The notes: generated by a model from the sequence alone, not told the origin. A stretch of 37,025 bases of DNA from an uncultured Candidatus Saccharibacteria bacterium (GCA_934717805.1 CAKUZG010000005.1:1-37025), one strand, 5' to 3'. Positions 22,573-30,715 are shown, numbered from the stretch's first letter. Translations and numbers: made by a program.

Positions 22573-22779
22573 TTATTTCTTTCGAGAAACTGTCAAGAAT
22601 CCGTTTCGTGGATTTTCTTTTACAATTCGATCTTCTGGAAGATCACAAGGTGTTCCTTTATCATTTTTTTCTTTTTTAGCAAAGAAGTAAATTGTTTGTG
22701 GTTTTCCACCGCGCAAAGTTACTTCACTTTTGTGCAAATAATATGTAATTCCTTTTGAATTTGTTTGACTATAAGCCAT
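22573..22779 (-). CDS. Conserved small basic protein, 68 aa
   Basis: I chose the ATG at 22777-22779 because AAGGA lies seven bases upstream; the product begins MAYSQTNSKGITYYLHKSEV and continues TLRGGKPQTIYFFAKKE and VKENPRNGFLTVSRK. A small beta-rich, basic protein of this pattern is common in CPR and some other bacteria, but no function is known to me. The promoter is a near-consensus TTGACA-17-TACAAT with a short leader, and a terminator follows, so this is a complete, probably well-expressed unit. Confidence 0.75.
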   Translation of the reverse strand: MAYSQTNSKGITYYLHKSEVTLRGGKPQTIYFFAKKEKNDKGTPCDLPEDRIVKENPRNGFLTVSRKK

Positions 22780-22813
22780 TTCTATCCTTTCATTACTACT
22801 GTTGTATATTTTC

Positions 22814-22842
22814 ATTGTATACTAGTTATTGAGTAGTGTCAA
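22814..22842 (-). promoter_or_regulatory. Promoter of the 68-residue protein gene
   Basis: TTGACA, 17 bp, TACAAT on the minus strand. Confidence 0.88.
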
Positions 22843-22848
22843 GAGTTT

Positions 22849-23532
22849 TTATACTTTTGGCGTATATTTTTTTAGAATAAGCTTAAGAATTGTCGTAATT
22901 ATCATTTTAACTATAATCATAATTATAATTATAAACGCGAGTAAAGTTGTCCAGCCAGCAAGATCTGGCGACCAAAGCGGTGCAATAAAAGTATGAACAT
23001 ACTCTGATTCGCGCAAAGGTTCAACCTTAAATTGCCCTTGCGTACTTGAAGGATACTTATTTTGTTCATTCAAGATACATTGCTGATACGCTAAAGAATA
23101 TCCACCGCTGAACCTTGGTCTACACGCTTGTTCAGCTTTTTTAAAAATATTGCCATTTGGATTATTATTAGCGGCGTCACGTGCAGCTTGCTCAGCCTTA
23201 GCTGAATCAATCTTATAAATATTAGCCCAAGCAACTTTTACTTCCCTATTAATCTTAAACCAATGTGTTTTATCGCTATATATAATTCCACCACTGTTCA
23301 TATGTGCATAAACGTAGTTAGCAAACTCAATTGTTGCTTTTCTGGTAGCTTCAACGTCGCCAGCTTTATCTGCCGCCTCAACCGCTTCTCGCCGACGAAC
23401 CATTCCAACATTATTTAACCTTAATGCTGTCAAATCAACAAAGATAACAAGCAAAAGTAAAATAAACAACTGCCAATTTTTTAGCGATTGTATCTGTTTA
23501 AGACGTTTTTTAATCTTGCCTTTACCCACCAT
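22849..23532 (-). CDS. Two-helix membrane protein with extracytoplasmic middle
   Basis: 227 aa. Basic N-terminus, membrane span at about 20-40 (WQLFILLLLVIFVDLTALRL), an extracytoplasmic region rich in Ala/Asn with two cysteines (RACRPRFSGG and YQQCILNEQ) that may form a disulfide, and a second span at about 190-215, then a basic end. No family recognised. I use the ATG at 23530-23532; a longer TTG start exists. TGATAAAAT ends 13 bases before this ATG, so the leader would be only about six bases. It follows uvrC by about 36 nt. Confidence 0.6.
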   Translation of the reverse strand: MVGKGKIKKRLKQIQSLKNWQLFILLLLVIFVDLTALRLNNVGMVRRREAVEAADKAGDVEATRKATIEFANYVYAHMNSGGIIYSDKTHWFKINREVKVAWANIYKIDSAKAEQAARDAANNNPNGNIFKKAEQACRPRFSGGYSLAYQQCILNEQNKYPSSTQGQFKVEPLRESEYVHTFIAPLWSPDLAGWTTLLAFIIIIMIIVKMIITTILKLILKKYTPKV

Positions 23533-23568
23533 AATTCTTATGTCTATTTTATCAAAAACTTTCAAAAA

Positions 23569-25128
23569 TTACAAATTTTGCTTAATTTTTTCAGCTAATT
23601 TCTCGCCAACTATTTTCGAAATCTCACTAACCGGAGCTTCACGAATTCGCTTCACTGAACCAAATTTACGCAATAATTTTGCTCGCGTTTTTGCGCCAAC
23701 TCCATCAATTTTTTCTAAAATGTTCTGTGTTTGTTTTTTTGTACGCAAATTCGAATGATAGTTAATCGCAAATCTATGTGATTCATCACGAATTCGCTGA
23801 AAAAGTTTAGTTAAATCGCTAAATTCAGAATTATTCTCGCCCAGTAAATTTCGAGCATGACCGTGCGAATGACTTTGCGACAAATGCAAATTCAAAATTA
23901 GAAAATCGCCTTCACGCCGAACCGAAAAATCTTCGCCCCTTTTAGATAAATTTTCATTAAGCCAATCTCTTTTTAGGTTAGTATTTCTAGTATCAAAAAT
24001 AATTTCCTCATCACGCTTAGCTATTCCAATCGCCAAAATGTCACTCGGTAAAACTTCTAGCGCCGCGCTTAATTGGCCTTTTCCACCATCAATTAAAACT
24101 AAATCAGGCCGCGCCCATTTTTCATTACGTTTCGAAAAACGCCTCGTTAAAACTTCTTTCATATGTAAAAAATCATCATTTCCACCAGTAGTCATTTTAA
24201 ATTTTCGATACTCGCGCTTATCGCTTAAACCGTTCGAAAAAACAACCATTGAAGCCACGTTATCCTCACCTCCCGTATGCGAAATGTCATAAGCCTCAAT
24301 TCGCCGCGGAGGATTTTCAAGAGAAAGAATTTCTGCCAATTTCGAAAGCGCATGATCTTTAGAAATATCCAAAAATTCCTCATTCGAAAAAATAACCTGC
24401 TTACCAAGTTCGCTCAAATCCCGCAACTGATTGCGTTTTTTTGCCGCCATTTCAAAATTCTGTTTACTCGCAAAATCAAACATTTCTTTTTCAATTTCAA
24501 GCTGGAGCATTTTTCGCTCGCCCTTCAAATACCTTACAAGCTGCTGTAAATTACGCTTATATTCAGCCTTTTTTTGATTGAATTCCTGTGAATCCTGTTC
24601 GAAATTTTCCAGCCCTGGCGTTAATCCAATCTGGAAATCTAAACTATTTTTTGCTGGAATTTTTTCACTCAAATAGTACGGAAAAACTTTTCGAAGCAAC
24701 CGCACCGATTTTTTTACCGCATTTGAATTATAAAACGGCCCAAAATATTCCGCCGAATCATCAAGCGGATTTTTAGTAAAACTGATATGCGGAATTTTAT
24801 CACGAAAGCCAATTCGCACATAGGTTGGCGATTTATCATCCCTTAAAAGAATATTATATTGAGGTTTATAGCGCTTAATCATTTCACTTTCCAAAAAAAG
24901 CGCATCCATTTCAGTTTCAACCTCAATCCAATCGGTCATTGCTATTTCCGCCACCAAAGCTTGTGTTTTCGAATCTTTACCGCATGAATTTTGAAAATAT
25001 TGCCGAACGCGGTTCTTTAAATTTGCCGCTTTTCCGACATAAATAATTTCGTTTTTCGAATTTTTATGAAAATAAACGCCAGCAGAATTTGGCAGATTTT
25101 TCAACTTTTCGGCGAGTTTGGTGTTCAT
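23569..25128 (-). CDS. uvrC: Excinuclease ABC subunit C
   Basis: 519 aa, shorter than the usual 600 but with all domains: GIY-YIG nuclease (AGVYFHKNSKNEIIYVGKA near 16-34), UVR motif near 205-235, RNase H-like nuclease (RIEAYDISHTGGEDNVASMVVF near 278 and LVLIDGGKGQLSAA near 345) and C-terminal helix-hairpin-helix (EKIDGVGAKTRAKLLRKFGS). UvrC makes both cuts in nucleotide excision repair with UvrA and UvrB, which are not in this window. Extended -10 TGTTAAAAT ends six bases before the ATG and no ribosome site is seen: probably leaderless. Confidence 0.96.
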   Translation of the reverse strand: MNTKLAEKLKNLPNSAGVYFHKNSKNEIIYVGKAANLKNRVRQYFQNSCGKDSKTQALVAEIAMTDWIEVETEMDALFLESEMIKRYKPQYNILLRDDKSPTYVRIGFRDKIPHISFTKNPLDDSAEYFGPFYNSNAVKKSVRLLRKVFPYYLSEKIPAKNSLDFQIGLTPGLENFEQDSQEFNQKKAEYKRNLQQLVRYLKGERKMLQLEIEKEMFDFASKQNFEMAAKKRNQLRDLSELGKQVIFSNEEFLDISKDHALSKLAEILSLENPPRRIEAYDISHTGGEDNVASMVVFSNGLSDKREYRKFKMTTGGNDDFLHMKEVLTRRFSKRNEKWARPDLVLIDGGKGQLSAALEVLPSDILAIGIAKRDEEIIFDTRNTNLKRDWLNENLSKRGEDFSVRREGDFLILNLHLSQSHSHGHARNLLGENNSEFSDLTKLFQRIRDESHRFAINYHSNLRTKKQTQNILEKIDGVGAKTRAKLLRKFGSVKRIREAPVSEISKIVGEKLAEKIKQNL

Positions 25129-25161
25129 TTTATTATTTTAACATTTTTTCGATAAAAAGTC

Positions 25162-25191
25162 TTGACAAATAGTAAAAAAAAATGATAAAAT
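25162..25191 (+). promoter_or_regulatory. Promoter of the glycine-rich protein gene
   Basis: TTGACA, 18 bp, TAAAAT with TG extension. Leader of about 75 nt follows, containing the palindrome GGTTAACC. Confidence 0.82.
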
Positions 25192-25271
25192 ATCCTTGAA
25201 TTCGAAAATTGTAGTAGAATATCAGGTTAACCGAACTATTCAGTCGCACTTTTTAGAAAGAGGTGGCAAAA

Positions 25272-25556
25272 ATGCCAACTAACGACAACGATGCAACTTT
25301 CGGAATGGGTCAAGGTGAAGGAAGTGGTGGAGATCGCAGCTGGTCAGCACCAGTCCATGCCGCAGACTCTAACGGCAATCCAGTAACAGTATCCTTCGGT
25401 CAGGGTAATCAAGAAGGTCAAACCCTAATTGCTAGCGGTCATAATAATTTTCTTGATTTCTACGGGGATAAAAATGCTGGCGTCCAACCAAATCACGACC
25501 ACTACGGCAAAGATGGCAATACTGGCAAAAACGGAGATCGTGGATCCTGGTGGTAG
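25272..25556 (+). CDS. Glycine/asparagine-rich small protein, 94 aa
   Basis: Begins MPTNDNDATFGMGQGEGSGG and ends KNGDRGSWW. About a fifth of residues are Gly and many are Asn/Asp; there is no signal peptide or membrane span, and a central VTVSFGQGNQEGQTLIASGH part looks beta-rich. The ATG at 25272 has GAGGTGG at proper distance; a GTG nine bases earlier is less likely. Strong promoter and a hairpin after the gene. The C-terminal TGKNGDRG resembles the end of the 27-residue peptide at 17789-17872. Function unknown; a small secreted or peptide-like product is only a guess. Confidence 0.7.
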   Translation: MPTNDNDATFGMGQGEGSGGDRSWSAPVHAADSNGNPVTVSFGQGNQEGQTLIASGHNNFLDFYGDKNAGVQPNHDHYGKDGNTGKNGDRGSWW

Positions 25557-25564
25557 TTGTCGCA

Positions 25565-25590
25565 ATGACTGTTCATTTTTGAGCAGTCAT
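25565..25590 (+). terminator. Hairpin after the glycine-rich gene
   Basis: ATGACTG-T-TCA, TTTT loop, TGA-G-CAGTCAT, then ATTTTATA. The weak T-run suggests partial termination, giving more of the first gene than of the next. Confidence 0.7.
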
Positions 25591-25616
25591 ATTTTATAAT
25601 ATATAAGGGGAGTAAA

Positions 25617-25877
25617 ATGATGAACAAAACAACACTCTACAACAGTTGGCTAGATAGCCTTAAAGAATCTCTCGATAATCAAGATGCGGAAAAAGCCCAA
25701 ATAATAGCCTCGAAAATTTCAACCGAGCTACATTCAGATTACGATAAAAATTCACCGATTAGTATAATTGGGTTGAACGAAATCGCCGACTATATAATAA
25801 GCCACCTATTAAATTCGCCCAACGACAAACAATCTTATGACGAAATAGTGAAATTTTATAACGAGCTAAAATCATAA
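25617..25877 (+). CDS. Small helical protein, 86 aa
   Basis: Acidic, predicted as several alpha-helices (about 5-20, 22-37, 50-64, 70-85), soluble, no cysteine. GGGGAG lies five bases before the first ATG. Follows the glycine-rich gene by 60 nt, separated by an attenuator-like hairpin, and ends in a terminator, so the two form one unit. Size and helical content recall immunity-type four-helix proteins, but no sequence signature supports that. No family recognised. No TTCGAA in either gene. Confidence 0.65.
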   Translation: MMNKTTLYNSWLDSLKESLDNQDAEKAQIIASKISTELHSDYDKNSPISIIGLNEIADYIISHLLNSPNDKQSYDEIVKFYNELKS

Positions 25878-25884
25878 TCCGCCT

Positions 25885-25912
25885 AGAGTAAGCCAAAACT
25901 TGCTCTTTTTTA
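25885..25912 (+). terminator. Terminator of the 25272-25877 unit
   Basis: AGAGTAAG, six-base loop, CTTGCTCT, then six T. Its 3' arm overlaps the -35 of the next promoter. Confidence 0.82.
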
Positions 25913-25928
25913 TAAAATATTTTATAGT
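25900..25928 (+). promoter_or_regulatory. Promoter of the 79-residue protein gene
   Basis: TTGCTC, 17 bp, TATAGT; nine bases from -10 to ATG, so the leader is two or three bases at most. Confidence 0.6.
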
Positions 25929-25937
25929 TAAATCATC

Positions 25938-26177
25938 ATGATTATCGAAAAAGCAAAATATCCAGATTATCATTACGAATTTTATTATTCTATTTTTAAA
26001 GATGGTTCTGAATACTTTTTAGAATTTGATTTTTACGGGCCAGAAATTGATTTTTCGAAAAATTCAGAAATTGAAAAAGAGATTTTCGAAACAATCGGCG
26101 TTAATTTTATTGATTGGAAAGTTAAAAATAAATTAGCAAAAGTCCAGCTTCAATTTCCAGAAAAAGCCTATATTTAA
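25938..26177 (+). CDS. Small hypothetical protein, 79 aa
   Basis: Acidic and aromatic, rich in Phe/Tyr/Glu in its first half (YHYEFYYSIFKDGSEYFLEF), likely alpha/beta and cytoplasmic. No family recognised. Two TTCGAA words inside, so it has native composition. Nearly leaderless by its promoter; no ribosome site. The 158 nt after it show no gene or clear terminator apart from the next promoter. Confidence 0.6.
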   Translation: MIIEKAKYPDYHYEFYYSIFKDGSEYFLEFDFYGPEIDFSKNSEIEKEIFETIGVNFIDWKVKNKLAKVQLQFPEKAYI

Positions 26178-26306
26178 TAGTTTTTTTGGTAACGCAAGTA
26201 AATTTAACATAAATTCAATCTGTTTTGTTAAAAATTTTAGCAAGATTTTTTATAAATATAAAGCAAACTTGGTAGCTGTAATTGAATCTTTTTTATATAC
26301 TTAGTG

Positions 26307-26312
26307 TATAAT
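26307..26312 (+). promoter_or_regulatory. -10 of the XRE regulator gene
   Basis: Consensus TATAAT; predicted start at about 26320, which is itself an ATG. No good -35 is seen. Confidence 0.55.
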
Positions 26313-26334
26313 ATTTAATATGAAAGGACAAAAA

Positions 26335-27246
26335 ATGTTTAGCCAAAATTTGCAAAAGCTACGTACTGCAAAAAATATTTCGCAAGAACAACTTGCCGAT
26401 AAAATTGGGGTTTCGCGGCAATCAGTTTCAGCCTGGGAGAGTGGAAAATCTTCGCCAGAGCTTGAAAAGTTAGTTGCTATAAGTAATCTTTTTAATGTTA
26501 GCTTGGATGAATTGACTGGCGAAATTTCAACCAAGAAAATAGATTTCGATAAAGAAGACTATAATAAAACTTATAGAAAAATTGCTATAATCCGATCCTT
26601 AGGAATTTTTATTTTATTCTTAGGAATTGCACTTGCTACTTTTTCTTCAGGATATGATTTTAAAATGCGACAATCTCTACTCTCAGATTCGATGCCAGAT
26701 TTTTCTGTACTTTCCGGTATCATTCTAATGTTATCCCTAGCAATCGCAGTGCCATTATTCATCCTCGCTAGAAACTTTGATAAAACAGCAATTGAAAATC
26801 TTATCGAATCTAACGTAAAAATTAACGAAGTTTTTTCGAAAAAAGAAACTCAAAACACTGAAAGTATTGAAAGCCTTAGTAAAATGGCTCTTGTTTCAAT
26901 AATTTTCATTGCTATAGCTAGTCATCAAGTTATCTACAATTTTACAAATCTTGGCGGAAGAACTGCGTCAACGATTTTCATGCTCCTACTTGGAATTGGA
27001 CTTTCTATATCGACCTATGGTAATTCTATTTTTGCTAAAATTAGCAACTTTAACGAAATTGAAAGTGAAAATAAAGAGAGAAATCGAAAAATTGGCCTTT
27101 TCGCGGCTATTACAATGATGTCAATTACAGCAATTTATCTAACTTATAGTTTTATCACTAATGATTGGTCTTCAGCAAGAATTTTTTATCCTGTAGGTGG
27201 TATCGCGGTTGGAATTTTTGCAGTAATCACCAACCATAAAAAATAA
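26335..27246 (+). CDS. XRE-family regulator with membrane domain
   Basis: 303 aa. Residues 1-60 are an XRE/Cro HTH: MFSQNLQKLRTAKNISQEQL, GVSRQSVSAWESGKSSPEL, FNVSLDELTG. Residues 75-303 hold about six membrane spans in three pairs. Such proteins are membrane-tethered repressors, often regulating their own small operon in response to envelope signals. AAAGGA lies seven bases before this ATG. A second ATG at 26320 sits exactly where the transcript should begin (seven bases after TATAAT), so a leaderless start five codons earlier is also possible. Confidence 0.8.
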   Translation: MFSQNLQKLRTAKNISQEQLADKIGVSRQSVSAWESGKSSPELEKLVAISNLFNVSLDELTGEISTKKIDFDKEDYNKTYRKIAIIRSLGIFILFLGIALATFSSGYDFKMRQSLLSDSMPDFSVLSGIILMLSLAIAVPLFILARNFDKTAIENLIESNVKINEVFSKKETQNTESIESLSKMALVSIIFIAIASHQVIYNFTNLGGRTASTIFMLLLGIGLSISTYGNSIFAKISNFNEIESENKERNRKIGLFAAITMMSITAIYLTYSFITNDWSSARIFYPVGGIAVGIFAVITNHKK

Positions 27247-27251
27247 ATAAC

Positions 27252-27284
27252 AAAAAACGCTCAGTTCATAAATTGAGCGTTTTT
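27252..27284. terminator. Bidirectional terminator, XRE gene / aldolase gene
   Basis: AAAAAACGCTCA and TGAGCGTTTTT arms with a 10-nt loop between convergent genes. Confidence 0.88.
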
Positions 27285-27298
27285 ATATTTTTCGAAAA

Positions 27299-29197
27299 TC
27301 AGTTTTTATATAGCGCATGTGAATTCGCTGCAACTCTTTCAAGAAACAGTAGCTGCGCCTGAGAAACGTTTTCAGCTTTACCAGCCCAAGCTTGCAATGC
27401 GGGCAACTGAAGTGCTCTAGCATAGCTGTACGTAACTCCCCAATCAAACGGACCAAGATTTGTAATTTCTTGCAGATTATCTGTTGCTTGGGTTGGCGTT
27501 TGACCACCAGATAAGAATACAACACCCGCTAATTCTTTAGGCACAGAACGCTTTAAAGTAGCAACAGTCTCGCGTGCAACTTCTCTTGAAGATGATTGAA
27601 TTTCATTATCAGAGCCAGCAAGAACCATGCTTGTTTTTAAAATCGTTCCAGCAAGATCGACTTCAAAGATTTCTAATTCTTTGAATAAACTCTTTAAAAT
27701 CTTTTCAGTAATCTCGCGACATTGCTTTATCGTATGATTACCCGAGTAAATAACCTCAGGTTCAACAATCGGTACAATTCCATATTTTTGGCAGGCTTTC
27801 GCATATTGAGCTAAAATTCGTAAATTCGCTTCAATAGCAGCATCGCTCGGAGTTCCTTTCTCTTTATTTATTTCGAAAGCAACTCGCCATTTTGCAAAAT
27901 CGATATTCATTTTTGAATACTTTTCAAGCTTTTGATCTAAAGAATCAAGACCCGCAGAAATAGTTTCACCTTCAAAACCAGCTAAAGGTCGAAGCCCACC
28001 ATCAAGTTTAATTCCAACTAGAATGTCTCGATTTTTTAGATATTCAACAAAATTAATACCTTCAGAAGTTTTTTGCTCGACAGTTTCTTCAAATAGAATA
28101 ATTCCACTTAAATAATTCTCGATATCTGGAGTTTTAAAGAGCATCTCCCTATATGCTCGGCGATTTTCGAAATTATCTTCAATGCCAATACTTTCAAACT
28201 TTTTATGGATATTTCCACCAGATTCATCTGCCGCAAAAATTCCTTTTGGTCGAGTGACCAAATTTGCCGCAATTTTATGCAACCTTCCTTCAACATCTGG
28301 CGTATCACTTATGATCTCAACTGGTAGTTCATAATTTTTGCGATTAAGAATTTGATGTGCATAAAAGGGCTTTAGAATATCATTAAAATCTGATTTATTA
28401 GCAATTGTAAGTGCCACACGCAAATTTTCTTCCAAATTTGAAGAATTTGAAAAGTTTTCAGCCACAAAAGCAGCTTGAAAAATATTATTCTGGTAAAAAG
28501 AGTTTAGGTTAAAGTCAGCTTCTGCGCTAGCAATCTTTTCTTTATTTCCAACAATTATTTTAGAACCGTCAAAAATTACCACACTGCGAACACCCATTTT
28601 TAATAAAGAGTTAACAACTGTTTGATAATCAGAATAATCAATCAAATCACTCAGATTTTGCTTTCGAAAATCCACAAAAACCAAATTTGCTCGGACAAAA
28701 AGCTCCCTTGATAACTCTTGGTCTAGTTCAGCAATATTATAAACTAGCTCAATTCGTTGATTTTCAGATAAATATTTTCGAAAATCCATTAAATATGATT
28801 CTGAAAAATTAGTATCTGCAATATAAATTAAATCTGGTGCATAAGGTGGTGAGTTCCATTTCGTTTCGCGTGGATTACTGGTTAAAATGAAGCTCTTTCC
28901 TTTATAAGAAACAACAAATCGATCGATTAAATTATCATCAATCTCATCATATTCAAATTGAGATATCCCTTTTGGATTTGCATTCGAAAAAGCCTTAAAA
29001 TGAGCAGCTGTAAAGATCTTCTCACTTAAAATTGTACCACCAAAAATACCAGCCTTCTTCTTATAATTCAGAGTAGAATCATCAAAAGTTAAATCATAAT
29101 GAAAATCATTGAGTTCATCTTTATAAATTTTTTGATCTTGAATATCTAGAAAACTGTCTTTTGTTGCATTTCCAATCGATAGAATCGTCGGTTTCAT
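27299..29197 (-). CDS. fba: Decayed PfkB-like kinase fused to class I fructose-bisphosphate aldolase
   Basis: 632 aa. Residues 1-290 look like a ribokinase/PfkB fold (SIGNATKDSFL at the start, FGGTILSEKIFTAAHFKAFS, RETKWNSPPYAPDLIYIAD, VRSVVIFDG) but the GAGD catalytic loop is gone (EADFNLNSFYQNNIF near 226). Residues 300-632 are a complete class I aldolase: Asp324 in FAADESGG, Lys397 in GIKLDGG, Lys436 in FAKWR, Glu479/481 in VEPEV and Schiff-base Lys521 in ILKTSMV. The aldolase splits fructose-1,6-bisphosphate in glycolysis. AAAGGTGG ribosome site; promoter TTGCTT-17-TATAAT (29232-29260). The fusion suggests the kinase half binds sugar phosphate without acting on it. Confidence 0.85.
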   Translation of the reverse strand: MKPTILSIGNATKDSFLDIQDQKIYKDELNDFHYDLTFDDSTLNYKKKAGIFGGTILSEKIFTAAHFKAFSNANPKGISQFEYDEIDDNLIDRFVVSYKGKSFILTSNPRETKWNSPPYAPDLIYIADTNFSESYLMDFRKYLSENQRIELVYNIAELDQELSRELFVRANLVFVDFRKQNLSDLIDYSDYQTVVNSLLKMGVRSVVIFDGSKIIVGNKEKIASAEADFNLNSFYQNNIFQAAFVAENFSNSSNLEENLRVALTIANKSDFNDILKPFYAHQILNRKNYELPVEIISDTPDVEGRLHKIAANLVTRPKGIFAADESGGNIHKKFESIGIEDNFENRRAYREMLFKTPDIENYLSGIILFEETVEQKTSEGINFVEYLKNRDILVGIKLDGGLRPLAGFEGETISAGLDSLDQKLEKYSKMNIDFAKWRVAFEINKEKGTPSDAAIEANLRILAQYAKACQKYGIVPIVEPEVIYSGNHTIKQCREITEKILKSLFKELEIFEVDLAGTILKTSMVLAGSDNEIQSSSREVARETVATLKRSVPKELAGVVFLSGGQTPTQATDNLQEITNLGPFDWGVTYSYARALQLPALQAWAGKAENVSQAQLLFLERVAANSHALYKN

Positions 29198-29231
29198 TTC
29201 CCACCTTTAAAAATTATTATGCTTTTGTTTA

Positions 29232-29260
29232 ATTATAACAAATTTTCGATATTAAAGCAA
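29232..29260 (-). promoter_or_regulatory. Promoter of the aldolase fusion gene
   Basis: TTGCTT, 17 bp, TATAAT on the minus strand; leader about 28 nt with ribosome site. Confidence 0.75.
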
Positions 29261-29262
29261 AT

Positions 29263-30588
29263 TTAAAGATTAAATAAGTCGTTTAAACTTTCTGCAACTG
29301 TTGGATGTGTAAAAATTTGGTCTCGCAAAACTATATAATCCAGATTAGCATCAATCGCAGTTTTTACAATATTTATCACTTCTGGTGAATTGTAGCAAAA
29401 TAAAGCTGCGCCTAAAATTTTATTCGTCTGCGCATCAACTATGGCTCGCAAAAGTCCTGTCGTTTTAAATTCGAGCTGAAGTTTCGGAACCGCTGCAGCT
29501 GGAATTTCTTTTACTTTAATTTCGAAACCTTCTGCTAAGGCTTGTTTTTCGGTCAAGCCAACTTTCGAAAATGGAACTTGCAAGAAAACTGAATTTGGTA
29601 AATTTTTGCGATCATTTAAGGAGTATTCACCATCACCATAAAATTGTGAACGCAAAATTCGAAAATCATCCAAAGAAGCATAAGTGAATTGTTCTTTTCC
29701 GCGCACATCACCAACCGCCCAAACTTTTGGATTTGAAGTTTGAAGTTTTTCATCTGTCCAAATTCCACCATTTTCAAGCGTTTTAATTCCCGCTTTTTCA
29801 AGATTTAATTTTGAAGTTGCGGGTTTTCTTCCAATTGAAACCAGCACTTTATTAAATGCAAAATTTTCGCCATTATTTTTCACTAGAATTCCATTTTCAG
29901 TATTTTCGAAAGCTTCAATATTTGCATTAAATTCAAAATTAACACCTTGCGAAACTAGAAAATCAAAAATTGCTTTCTGCATTGAATCATCTTCATTAGC
30001 TAAAATTTTATCAAACTTCTCAAAAATTGTGACTTTTGTGCCTAATTTTGCGAAGGTCGAAGCAAATTCCAAACCAATAAATCCACCACCAATGATTGCT
30101 AGACTATCAATTTTTTCTTGATTATCAAGAAGTTCCGTGCTTGTAAAGATTTTCGAATTTTGCAAACCTTCTTCAATTCCTTCAATTTTAGGAATAAAAC
30201 TTTCCGCACCGGTATTAATGATAATTTTATCAGCCGAAAGCTCAAGTTTTTCACCGTTCGATTCAACTAAAACTGTATTTTCGTCTAAAAATGAGCCAAA
30301 CCCATCAAAAACCGTAACCGAATCGTTATCGGCTAGCATATGATAATTCTTTGAGTTTAATCGCTTAACAACATCATTTTTACGCGAAATTGCTTCTTCA
30401 AAAGTTAAATTTTCACTCGCCGCAACCGCTAGAGTCTTGGTTGGAATACACGCAATATTAATACAAGTTCCCCCATACATTTTTGAAGATTTCTCAATCA
30501 GAGCAACTTTTTCGCCTTTATTTGCCGCCAAAACCGCCAAAGTTTTTCCAGCTTTTCCAAAACCAATTATAATTTTATCAAATTTCAT
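29263..30588 (-). CDS. rclA: RclA-like pyridine nucleotide-disulfide reductase
   Basis: 441 aa. IIGFGKAGKTLAVLAANKG (7-25), MYGGTCINIACIPTKTLA with redox cysteines 42 and 47, NAD-binding IIGGGFIGLEFASTFAKLG near 162, and the C-terminal DQIFTHPTVAESLNDLFNL carrying the His-Pro active site. These follow E. coli RclA closely, more than LPD or MerA. RclA is a flavoenzyme induced by reactive chlorine and shown to reduce hypothiocyanous acid; it also has Cu(II) reductase activity. Extended -10 TGATAAAAT (30610-30615) and a GAGGT ribosome site drive it. In a host-associated epibiont it would protect against peroxidase-derived oxidants of saliva or neutrophils. Confidence 0.85.
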   Translation of the reverse strand: MKFDKIIIGFGKAGKTLAVLAANKGEKVALIEKSSKMYGGTCINIACIPTKTLAVAASENLTFEEAISRKNDVVKRLNSKNYHMLADNDSVTVFDGFGSFLDENTVLVESNGEKLELSADKIIINTGAESFIPKIEGIEEGLQNSKIFTSTELLDNQEKIDSLAIIGGGFIGLEFASTFAKLGTKVTIFEKFDKILANEDDSMQKAIFDFLVSQGVNFEFNANIEAFENTENGILVKNNGENFAFNKVLVSIGRKPATSKLNLEKAGIKTLENGGIWTDEKLQTSNPKVWAVGDVRGKEQFTYASLDDFRILRSQFYGDGEYSLNDRKNLPNSVFLQVPFSKVGLTEKQALAEGFEIKVKEIPAAAVPKLQLEFKTTGLLRAIVDAQTNKILGAALFCYNSPEVINIVKTAIDANLDYIVLRDQIFTHPTVAESLNDLFNL

Positions 30589-30657
30589 TTTTACCTCTTT
30601 TCTATTTCTATTTTATCATATTTAACTTAGAAAAATCTTAAATTAAAAAGAAAAACC

Positions 30658-30671
30658 CCCGAATTTTCGGG
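30658..30671 (-). terminator. Terminator of the phosphatase/glycosyltransferase gene
   Basis: CCCGAAAATTCGGG on the minus strand, then GGTTTTTCTTTTT, 45 nt past the stop codon. Confidence 0.8.
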
Positions 30672-30715
30672 AGATTTTCTTGGCTCCCCTTGATAGAAAT
30701 ATTACTAACCAGCAA

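Noticed and set aside
24277..24549. Open frame on the plus strand opposite uvrC
   Set aside because: Antisense to a fully supported gene, with no start signals; composition mirrors uvrC codons.
26178..26306. Possible gene or RNA between the 79-residue protein and the XRE gene
   Set aside because: AT-rich with short imperfect repeats only; no ORF, hairpin or promoter apart from the XRE -10.
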